NCBI GenBank assembly: GCA_041180805.1
Contig: JBEGQX010000283.1
Coordinates: 1-12,091, forward strand
DNA from: JBEGQX01 sp041180805
GTDB lineage: Bacteria > Planctomycetota > Planctomycetia > Gemmatales > Gemmataceae
Direction: 5' to 3'
Length of the DNA: 12,091 bases
The position numbers and the translations under genes are program-made. The notes under the pieces were generated by a model, which saw only the letters and a list, made by a program, of their open reading frames with translations, was not told where the DNA came from and did no database searches. Positions 1 to 6,255 of the stretch are shown here, piece by piece (position 1 is the first letter of the stretch; each line of letters begins with the position of its first letter).

Positions 1-1
1 G

Positions 2-721
2 ATGGCTATGGGTTTTTTCCCAGGGTTGGTTTTTCTGGGCGAGGGTATTGATAGGCTGGTTCGGCCATATTTGCCGCAAATTATCCCCATGGAAAATGCT
101 ATTGCCGGCTTTTCCCATTGGCCTTGGTGGCTTGGAGTTTTAATTATTGGTTTTGGGCCGGGTATAGGGGAGGAACTTTGGTGCAGGGGTTTTCTAGGCA
201 GGGGGTTACTTGCCAACCATGGAACAGCGAAAGGAGTTTTGCTGACTTCGTTACTTTTTGGATTCATGCATATTGAGCCACGACAAATTGCTTATGCGAC
301 CATTTTGGGAATCTTGCTTCACCTTTCGTATATATGGACAAGATCACTGCTGGTTCCGATTTTTCTTCATGTCATGAATAACAGTTTAAGCATGTTGCAA
401 TTTGCCAAGGATGGGCCTGAGATGCCATTCCTAGTTTCCATGCAGTCGGCATCCATGGATTCCCCAGTTTTGTTTTTTGGGGGATTGTTAGGATTATTAG
501 TGTTGTGTGGATTAGCCCTGTTTCTTTGCCGACCTTCCATCATTGCGATTAAGGATGGGGTTGATCCATGGAAAGTCCCATTTGCGACAGTTTCGCTACC
601 ACCCAAAGAATCAGGTTCCAGCTTGCAATATCCTTTTCCAGGAACTGCGAGCTGGCTGAGTTTTATTATGGGCATTATTCTTTTCGTAGTTTGCCTGTGT
701 TTTTCTATTCCGGTTCATTGA
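2..721 (+). CDS. CPBP-family intramembrane protease-like protein (5' end at window edge)
   Basis: Seen: a hydrophobic 239-residue reading frame with the CPBP (CAAX protease/bacteriocin-processing, Abi) motifs in order: a Glu-Glu motif GEELWCR (E57, E58, R62), FGFMH with H90, and a third motif HVMNN around residues 123-127. These are the predicted metal-binding and catalytic residues of the family. Two more hydrophobic segments follow (about 154-176 and 218-236), separated by a Pro-rich polar stretch. Known: such proteins are multi-pass membrane proteins that act as glutamate-type proteases or as immunity/processing factors. Odd: the first ATG sits at base 2, so the real start may lie outside the window. 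In planctomycetes CPBP domains also occur fused behind ABC-transporter permease domains, so this may be the C-terminal part of a longer protein. The family call is firm; the substrate is unknown. Confidence 0.85.
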   Translation: MAMGFFPGLVFLGEGIDRLVRPYLPQIIPMENAIAGFSHWPWWLGVLIIGFGPGIGEELWCRGFLGRGLLANHGTAKGVLLTSLLFGFMHIEPRQIAYATILGILLHLSYIWTRSLLVPIFLHVMNNSLSMLQFAKDGPEMPFLVSMQSASMDSPVLFFGGLLGLLVLCGLALFLCRPSIIAIKDGVDPWKVPFATVSLPPKESGSSLQYPFPGTASWLSFIMGIILFVVCLCFSIPVH

Positions 722-994
722 TGCACGGAAATTTTTCGCGTTGATAAAAGTCAGCCTTAAATTGCCAGTCTACCTTGGTTCAACATTCCCCGAATGGAGA
801 TAAGTCGGCAGGATCGTCACAAGAGGAAAAACCGAACAACTCTTTGCCAGTAATCTTGTTTATCCAACCATCTTTTTTTTGCCATCTCTCCCCCATTGGG
901 CATATTTCCCAAGAAGACACAGGTTTGCTCGATACCGACCGACGGTGTTCGTAGGCCCCGGATCGACGCAGTGACATCACCAAGGAGTAGAGGC
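722..994. other. Intergenic stretch upstream of the Cys-rich protein gene
   Basis: These 273 bases separate the CPBP-like gene from the start of the Cys-rich protein. I see no tRNA, no convincing terminator hairpin and no well-spaced -35/-10 pair. It presumably holds the promoter and 5' leader of the downstream gene, since that gene ends in its own strong terminator. The reading frame of the downstream gene is open back to 896, but that part encodes no signal peptide and is better read as leader. Confidence 0.4.
982..987 (+). promoter_or_regulatory. Ribosome binding site deciding the start of the Cys-rich protein
   Basis: AAGGAG lies 7 nt before the ATG at 995. This fixes the start there rather than at the in-frame ATG at 896, and the protein then begins directly with a signal peptide. 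Confidence 0.75.
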
Positions 995-1960
995 ATGTTT
1001 TGGAAGCGCGCCCGCATCGCGTTGTTGGCGAGTTTCTTCATGGCCACGACGGCTACTGTCGTCCGGGCAGAAGAAGCTAGCTCTTGCGCCCCCGCAACCC
1101 GTACCATCACCTGTAAGGTTATGGTGCCAGAGTATTATGAAACCACACGAACTGTTAACAAAATGCAGTGCGTGGAAGAGAAGTACACCGCTTACAAGTG
1201 CGAGTACGTGAAGGAAGAAAGAACCCGTACTTGCAATGTAAACAGGTGGGTGAATGAGATGAAGGAAGAGACCCGCACTGTATGTGAATGGGTCAAGTCT
1301 TGCGAAGAACGCACCATCATGAAGAAAGTAACCACCTGCAAGCCAGTGGTTCACACCGTGAAGAAGTGCGTTGACAAGGGACATTGGGAATGCAAGGAAG
1401 TGGAATGTGGCCCAAGCATTTCCGACCGCATTCATGGTCTTCTTGGCAAGGCCAAGGGCCTGCTGAAGAAGAACGATTGCTGCGAAAGCGCCTGCGACAA
1501 TGCATGCGATAACGCTTGCAAGCCAGTTCGCACCAAGACTGTAAAGTGCTGGGTTCCCAACAAGGTATGGGAAGAATGCAAAGTAACCAAGATGGAACGC
1601 GTTACCGAATGTGTTCCATGCAAGGTAAATGTTCAGGTTTGCAAGAAAGTTGCCAAGCAGGTTAAGGTTCAGGTATGCCACAAGAAATGCGTAACTGAAA
1701 CCAAGACTGAAAAGTACACCGTATGCGTACCAAAGAAGGTTGCTTACGAAGCTACCCGCAAGGTAATGAAGTGCGTTCCTGTACAGGAAAAGGTAAAGTG
1801 CTGCAAGATGGTTGAAAAGACCGTTGAGAAGCAAGTTGCCGATTGCGATCCTTGCGCCAGCAAATGTGGTATCCTTGATAACCTCAAGGGCAAGCTTGGC
1901 GGCCTTCGCTGCAAGCTGGCTTCCCACAAGAATAGCTGCTGCGAATCTTCCTGCAAATAA
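995..1960 (+). CDS. Secreted Lys/Cys-rich YTV-type repeat protein (probable cell-wall protein)
   Basis: Seen: 321 residues. Residues 1-25 form a signal peptide (basic MFWKRAR, hydrophobic core, likely cleavage after VRA). The mature part has 34 cysteines, many Lys, Val and Thr, and imperfect repeats such as VPEYYETTRTV, KYTAYKC and KYTVCVPKKV. The layout is duplicated: a repeat block (about 30-138), an amphipathic plus CCESAC module (about 145-175), a second repeat block (176-284) and a second CCESSC module (about 292-320). Known: planctomycete cell walls contain Cys-rich proteins with YTV-type repeats, thought to be disulfide cross-linked. Inferred: this is an exported structural protein. 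AAG is strongly preferred for Lys and TGC for Cys, unlike the looser codon use of neighbouring genes, which suggests high expression. The gene stands alone, with its own ribosome binding site and terminator. The fold and exact partners are not known. Confidence 0.8.
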   Translation: MFWKRARIALLASFFMATTATVVRAEEASSCAPATRTITCKVMVPEYYETTRTVNKMQCVEEKYTAYKCEYVKEERTRTCNVNRWVNEMKEETRTVCEWVKSCEERTIMKKVTTCKPVVHTVKKCVDKGHWECKEVECGPSISDRIHGLLGKAKGLLKKNDCCESACDNACDNACKPVRTKTVKCWVPNKVWEECKVTKMERVTECVPCKVNVQVCKKVAKQVKVQVCHKKCVTETKTEKYTVCVPKKVAYEATRKVMKCVPVQEKVKCCKMVEKTVEKQVADCDPCASKCGILDNLKGKLGGLRCKLASHKNSCCESSCK

Positions 1961-1989
1961 GTTAAGCTTCAGGATTAGTCGATAACTTT

Positions 1990-2026
1990 CAGGGCCTCTG
2001 CCGAAAGCAGGGGCCCTGATCTTTTT
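1990..2026 (+). terminator. Rho-independent terminator of the Cys-rich protein gene
   Basis: A 12-bp stem (1990-2001 with 2007-2018, one G-U pair) closes a 5-nt CGAAA loop. It is followed by a T tract at 2022-2026, 30 nt after the stop at 1960. The opposite-strand operon ends at 2025, inside the T tract. Read on the minus strand the hairpin is followed only by AAAGTTATC, so it is a poorer terminator in that direction but could still help stop the convergent transcript. Confidence 0.85.
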
Positions 2027-2702
2027 AAGCCTTCTTTAAAACCAGTGTTCGAACCACCGCAGGGGGTACATTCAGCCATACCCTTCTGGATTTGATCTGG
2101 TGCTTGCGAATTTCCTCGCCCACCACCTCGGTAATGCCCTTCAATCGCTGCTTTTCAGACTTTTTCACAAACGGGTACTTGAGATCTCGAATCGCAAAGT
2201 ATTCATAATAGCTCAGGGGGGCACCCGGTTTGATTAACCTGCGGAAAACCTCAAATATGCGGGTTACCATTTCGCTGTCAAAATTGTTCATGGGCAGACC
2301 GGAGATGATGCAATCGTAAAGATTTTCACCAACCAGATCTTCCAGTCGACCCACCACCACTTTGATGCGATCCCTGGCTTTTTCGTAATCCTTTAACGTG
2401 TCAATATCCGTCTGCAGATGATCTGCGAAAGATTGATTGATTTCTATGGCGGTAAGGGTGTCATCCTTGTGCATGGTTTTGGCGATTTCTCGAGTGATTG
2501 CACCGGTTCCCGGGCCAACTTCAAGAATGTTCCAAGGACCTCGATGACCCTTCATGTTGGAGCATATTGCACGGGCAAGATATTTGCTGGACGGAAGAAC
2601 CGCCCCTGTGAAAAAGAAATCATCTTTGACCTGCTTGATGAAGTTTCTGGTTTCTTGGAGGGGGGTCCACTTTTTCTTCGGATTTTTACTACTCACGATC
2701 AT
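2025..2702 (-). CDS. PmtA-like SAM-dependent methyltransferase at the end of the carotenoid operon
   Basis: Seen: 225 residues. An N-terminal segment DDFFFTGAVLPSS (28-39) is followed by motif I EVGPGTG (61-67), an acidic residue ending strand 2 (E87 in AIEIN) and motif IV CIISGLPMNNF (131-141). This order, with the GAVxPSS entry and SGLP motif, matches the phospholipid N-methyltransferase (PmtA) branch of class I methyltransferases, which is related in fold to KsgA/Erm rRNA adenine methyltransferases. Known: PmtA converts phosphatidylethanolamine towards phosphatidylcholine. The protein has no membrane segment, so a peripheral membrane role is likely. It starts 18 nt after the crtQ-like stop with a weak AGGG site, so it is probably the last gene of the operon. 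Inferred: it could methylate a lipid head group or a carotenoid end product. The family is fairly certain; the substrate is open. Confidence 0.75.
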   Translation of the reverse strand: MIVSSKNPKKKWTPLQETRNFIKQVKDDFFFTGAVLPSSKYLARAICSNMKGHRGPWNILEVGPGTGAITREIAKTMHKDDTLTAIEINQSFADHLQTDIDTLKDYEKARDRIKVVVGRLEDLVGENLYDCIISGLPMNNFDSEMVTRIFEVFRRLIKPGAPLSYYEYFAIRDLKYPFVKKSEKQRLKGITEVVGEEIRKHQIKSRRVWLNVPPAVVRTLVLKKA

Positions 2703-2720
2703 GATGCCCTGTTTGAAAAA

Positions 2721-3857
2721 TCACTTGGATGGGTAATTTCTGCCTTTCCATCCGGAAGGTCTGCCAAGAATTTGCCTGGCCAATGCATACCATTGAATCG
2801 TTAAGAGTAGCACGATACCAGCGGGATGCAATAGTGCTCCCGCCCAAGATTGCCGAAATTGTAGGGTGGCCAAAAAGCGGGGCAAATAAGACAAAAACAG
2901 TGTAAAGGCTGCCAACCCGAATTTACCCGGGCATGTCTCGCCTTTAAAAGCCAGGTATGGAAGAAATATTACTGGTGCCACCTGCCCTAAAAAAAGGATC
3001 ACAGTAAAAAACGGAAGAAGACCAATTTTGGCCATTCCCTCGGTTGCGTTTTTGGCCAGCCCATTCCAGACCTGAACAAATCCCCTGTACATTCGGCATT
3101 CTGCCAGATTGGTGATATCGCACAAATCAGTGTGAAGATTATATTTCCGGTAAATCGCAGGCAGTTTGATTCCATCATGCAGCGATTCTTTGATGGCCGA
3201 ATGGCCACCCGTCTTAAAATAGCTTTCCCGTCGGGCTAGAAATGCCTGGCCACAGCCAGATGCATAGGCTGGACTGTTGTACTTTCGCATTCTTCCGAAT
3301 GGCAGAAAACCCAGCAACACAAAATGAATTAATGGAATTAAAAGTTTTTCACCCAGGGTAAGGGTGACCTGGTGGGGTATGCCGCTAACAAGTTCAGCCT
3401 TGGAAGATTCCATGAAGGAAATCATCCTGTATGCACAGTCTGGCATCAGGCGAACATCCGCATCCTGGAAAAGTAAATAGTCTTGCTGAGCATTCTGCGC
3501 CAAATGGAAACAGGCATGCTGTTTGCCACACCAACCCGCCGGCAATTCTGGCGCCTTTAGCAATTTAACCCGGATATCCTGCCGGGAAAATGATTCCACT
3601 ATGGACGCTGTTTTGTCTGTGGAGTGGTCGTCCAAAACAATAATTTCAAAGGGAACATTGATTGTGGCCAGTGCGGCCCGAATAGCGCCTTCTATGGAAA
3701 GCTCTTCATTTCGGGCTGGAATAAGAATGGAGACACCGTTTTTTGAATTGGGAACATTGCAAGGGGGTGCCGCAAATACTTTTATGTTCGCAAGGAACAT
3801 TAATGCGGGAATTAGCGCTGAGAACAAGCATGCGCCAAGAATAATCCATTCTGTCAT
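2721..3857 (-). CDS. crtQ: CrtQ-like GT2 glycosyltransferase (C30 carotenoid acid glycosylation)
   Basis: Seen: 378 residues. An N-terminal membrane segment (about 5-27) precedes a GT-A domain with VSILIPARNEE (42-52), VLDDHSTDKT (74-83), PAGWCGKQHAC (106-116) and the metal-binding DAD at 132-134. These are followed by a DGIKLP acceptor region and RMYRGFVQVWNGLAKN (255-270), in the place of the QxxRW-type motif. Three or four membrane segments follow (about 278-300, 313-331, 340-360). Known: this architecture is shared by staphylococcal CrtQ, which glucosylates 4,4'-diaponeurosporenoate, and by HpnB-type hopanoid-associated transferases. The crt neighbours favour the carotenoid role. It starts in a 4-nt ATGA overlap with the acyltransferase stop, which implies translational coupling. 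The sugar donor cannot be read from the sequence. Confidence 0.82.
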   Translation of the reverse strand: MTEWIILGACLFSALIPALMFLANIKVFAAPPCNVPNSKNGVSILIPARNEELSIEGAIRAALATINVPFEIIVLDDHSTDKTASIVESFSRQDIRVKLLKAPELPAGWCGKQHACFHLAQNAQQDYLLFQDADVRLMPDCAYRMISFMESSKAELVSGIPHQVTLTLGEKLLIPLIHFVLLGFLPFGRMRKYNSPAYASGCGQAFLARRESYFKTGGHSAIKESLHDGIKLPAIYRKYNLHTDLCDITNLAECRMYRGFVQVWNGLAKNATEGMAKIGLLPFFTVILFLGQVAPVIFLPYLAFKGETCPGKFGLAAFTLFLSYLPRFLATLQFRQSWAGALLHPAGIVLLLTIQWYALARQILGRPSGWKGRNYPSK

Positions 3858-4684
3858 TTCTGTTTTTCCTGATCCAGAAAGCCATGCTCAGGGTTGAAGC
3901 GTTCCCCTTTAAGATAAGATTTGAACCTCCGCCAGATATCATAAATTCCACCCACGCCGGAGCGTGTGACAAACTGACAATTAAAAAGCTCAGGGTTTCT
4001 GCTTTGGGCTTCCACGGAGAGTGCATCCATGGTTTTTTGGAGTTCCAAGGAGAAGATTTGAGTCCAGCCATCCGCATCCAAATCATCATTTTGATCCAAG
4101 GCAATTGGTTGACCAAACCTGACTAAAATCTCCGGGTTTCTTTCGTTCCAGAAGCAGTATTCAAATGCTACTGGAACCGCATGCCCTTTTTGTAATCTGG
4201 CGGCTAGATGTCCAACACCATTTCTAAGGCGAATGGGTCTTTCCCTGGGATCGGTGAATTTCCCTTGGGCAGTTATCCAAATCATGGAGTTTGGCATCGA
4301 AAGTATGGCCATGCTCTTTCGTAGAAAGTTCACGGCTCCTCTGGGAGAATCCAGTTCGACACCATAGAAACCCAACCAAGAGAAAAATTTGTATTTCTCC
4401 ATACCCCTCGCATCCATGGGGCAAAAGGCTTCTCTTTTGGGGTAAAGCTCGGTAAGCCAGATGCCTACCAATGGATCCCACCATGAAGGGTGGTTCAAAA
4501 TAAAAATAAGAGGACCATTCCCCGGATCCTCCGGATTGCAAGCTTTTGAAAGGCGCAGGGAATGAAAGTATTTGGGTAGGTACCTCTTTATGTACCACTT
4601 GAACCAGTATATGGCCTTGTTCCATCTTTGCGGTAACTGCAGTGAAACAGATTGTTGCGTATTTTTCATGATCAACCGCAGCAC
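3854..4684 (-). CDS. PlsC-like acyltransferase of the carotenoid operon
   Basis: Seen: 276 residues from a GTG at 4684, or 271 from the ATG at 4669; neither has a clear ribosome binding site. The HX4D catalytic motif is HPSWWD (H65, D70). Block II-like DSPRGAVNFLRKS lies at 112-124. Block III reads ITAQGKFTDP (137-146), with Gln where the classical FPEGTR has Glu; RLRNGVGHLA follows. Known: PlsC/LPLAT enzymes transfer acyl chains to lysophospholipids or other hydroxyls. Inferred: between crtP and crtQ, it most likely acylates the glycosylated carotenoid, the job done in Staphylococcus by the smaller CrtO protein, which lacks this HX4D-type domain. An ordinary lysophospholipid acyltransferase role is the alternative. 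It begins 16 nt (GTG) or 31 nt (ATG) after crtP, and its stop overlaps the crtQ-like start. Confidence 0.8.
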   Translation of the reverse strand: MLRLIMKNTQQSVSLQLPQRWNKAIYWFKWYIKRYLPKYFHSLRLSKACNPEDPGNGPLIFILNHPSWWDPLVGIWLTELYPKREAFCPMDARGMEKYKFFSWLGFYGVELDSPRGAVNFLRKSMAILSMPNSMIWITAQGKFTDPRERPIRLRNGVGHLAARLQKGHAVPVAFEYCFWNERNPEILVRFGQPIALDQNDDLDADGWTQIFSLELQKTMDALSVEAQSRNPELFNCQFVTRSGVGGIYDIWRRFKSYLKGERFNPEHGFLDQEKQK

Positions 4685-4700
4685 GGGGCGATAAAGGCAA

Positions 4701-6224
4701 TTAGCAAAGAACTGCCTTATCTTGATCTACCGTATCCCCAGCGATCCAACCTGACATAAGTACCATGGGCATGCCTGGTCCTGGGTGGGCAGCCCCACCA
4801 GCCAAATACAATCCCTTGATGTCAGGACTGCGATTCGCCGGCTTAAATGCCCCCAACATTTTGCCATGGCTTGCCAGACCATATATCGCCCCGTTCAGCA
4901 CACGATATCGATCGTGAATGTCCTGTGGCGTTAATGCACTTTCAAACTTGATGTGCTTTTCCAAATCTTTGAGACCAGCGGTTCGCTCCAACTTTTCAAG
5001 GATTACTTTGCGATACTTGGGAAACATTTCCTTCCAGTTATGATGTGCCCTCATGTAAGGGGTATGCACTAAAACATAAAGAGCCTCACCACCCGGGGGG
5101 GCGACATTGGATTCGGTTTTTGAGGGAGCGCACAAATAAGCAGTGGGATCCGGAGCAGGTTCTCCTTTGTTGTAAATCCAGTCGAATTCTTCCTCGGCAT
5201 CTTTTGAAAACACAAAGTCATGATGTTCCAACTGTTCATATCTTCTGTCCAAACCCAGATAGAGAACTACTCCTGAACAAGCAGGTTCATATCCACGGCG
5301 GTTAAGGAATTTCTTTTCCGCCTTGGTGCCAGCCAGGAGTTCCTTGTGGGTGCGAACGGAATCCATGTTGGAAACCACCACATTTGCCAGAATTTCCTCG
5401 CCAGTTTCCAGTTGTATGCCTTTGGTTTTGTTGCCATCAAGCAGAATTTTTTTAACTCCCACTCCGGTGCGGTATATCACGCCAAGTTCTTCCCCAAGTT
5501 TTCGAAGGGCCTTGGGTACGGCACCGGTGCCACCCATGGGATACCAGATGCCTTCACCGGTTTGCATGTGCGCGATGCCGCAGAGCACTGCGGGTGATTG
5601 ATACGGGGAAGAGCCAACGTACTGGGTAAAGTGATCAATCATCTGGCAAACGCGCTTGTCCGGAACATAGCTTCGAACCATGCTTGCAACCGAGGAGCCC
5701 ATTTTAATTGCAAGTACATCCGAAAGCGTTGCTGGTTTGAAAACGCTATCCCATGTAAACATGTCTTTGAGGCCACCAATCGATTTCCAGAAGAAAAATC
5801 TTTCAGAAATCCTGTTCAGGCGTTCGGAGTATCTAAGGAAACTCTGGTAACCTTCCTGGGAGCCTTTTTGGAACTTTCCAAGATTTGAAACCATGGTTGA
5901 TTCATCACTGGCTAAATCCAGAATACTGCCGTCATCAAAAAAGGAGCGCCATTGTGGCTCCAGGCGAACCATTTCAAGGTAATCTTCAAGTTTTCTTCCA
6001 GCCTCTGTGAAAATCCTTCTAAGAACAGAAGGAATGGTAAGAATGGTAGGGCCCATGTCAAAACGGTAGCCATTTTGGTCAAGAACGGCGGCTTTGCCAC
6101 CCACCCATTCGTTTTTCTCGAATACCTCTACTTGATAGCCACGGGCAGCAAGCGTGCAAGCGGACGATAAACCAGCCAGTCCACTGCCAATCACTAAAAC
6201 CTTGTTTCCCTTTTGAGATACCAT
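4701..6224 (-). CDS. crtP: CrtP-type carotenoid oxidase (CrtI/CrtN superfamily)
   Basis: Seen: 507 residues. The FAD/NAD(P)-binding GxGxxG is GSGLAG (13-18), with E36 ending strand 2 and VGGKA after it. The C-terminal FAD motif is YLAGGAAHPGPGMPM (473-487). From memory of the family, several stretches match staphylococcal CrtP better than CrtN: PQWRSFFDDG, FTQYVGSSPYQSPAVL, EPACSG and NGAIYG. Known: CrtP is the mixed-function oxidase that converts the terminal methyl of 4,4'-diaponeurosporene towards the aldehyde or acid. The start is supported by AGGAG (6232-6236) 7 nt upstream. It lies 31 nt downstream of crtN. Length is normal for the family and the protein looks intact. A desaturase role cannot be fully excluded without a phylogeny. 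Confidence 0.88.
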   Translation of the reverse strand: MVSQKGNKVLVIGSGLAGLSSACTLAARGYQVEVFEKNEWVGGKAAVLDQNGYRFDMGPTILTIPSVLRRIFTEAGRKLEDYLEMVRLEPQWRSFFDDGSILDLASDESTMVSNLGKFQKGSQEGYQSFLRYSERLNRISERFFFWKSIGGLKDMFTWDSVFKPATLSDVLAIKMGSSVASMVRSYVPDKRVCQMIDHFTQYVGSSPYQSPAVLCGIAHMQTGEGIWYPMGGTGAVPKALRKLGEELGVIYRTGVGVKKILLDGNKTKGIQLETGEEILANVVVSNMDSVRTHKELLAGTKAEKKFLNRRGYEPACSGVVLYLGLDRRYEQLEHHDFVFSKDAEEEFDWIYNKGEPAPDPTAYLCAPSKTESNVAPPGGEALYVLVHTPYMRAHHNWKEMFPKYRKVILEKLERTAGLKDLEKHIKFESALTPQDIHDRYRVLNGAIYGLASHGKMLGAFKPANRSPDIKGLYLAGGAAHPGPGMPMVLMSGWIAGDTVDQDKAVLC

Positions 6225-6231
6225 TCCAATG

Positions 6232-6236
6232 CTCCT
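6232..6236 (-). promoter_or_regulatory. Ribosome binding site of crtP
   Basis: On the minus strand AGGAG sits 7 nt before the ATG at 6224, inside the 31-nt crtN-crtP gap. It confirms the crtP start. Confidence 0.7.
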
Positions 6237-6255
6237 GATTTAATTTGCTTGTTTA

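Noticed and set aside
896..994. Longer N-terminus of the Cys-rich protein from the ATG at 896
   Set aside because: The extra 33 residues are polar and would bury the signal peptide; AAGGAG lies just before the ATG at 995.
977..1927. 316-codon open frame on the minus strand across the Cys-rich protein gene
   Set aside because: It is antisense to a gene with signal peptide, ribosome binding site and terminator. Its openness follows from the biased AAG/TGC/GTT codons of the real gene, and the translation shows no recognisable domain.
2025..2702. rRNA adenine dimethyltransferase (KsgA/Erm) for the methyltransferase
   Set aside because: Motif IV is SGLPMNNF rather than the NxPY/F form of KsgA/Erm, and the GAVxPSS entry and the lipid-pathway neighbours fit PmtA better.
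2418..2804. Plus-strand open frames across the methyltransferase and crtQ-like genes
   Set aside because: They overlap well-supported minus-strand genes and show no domain, signal or ribosome binding site.
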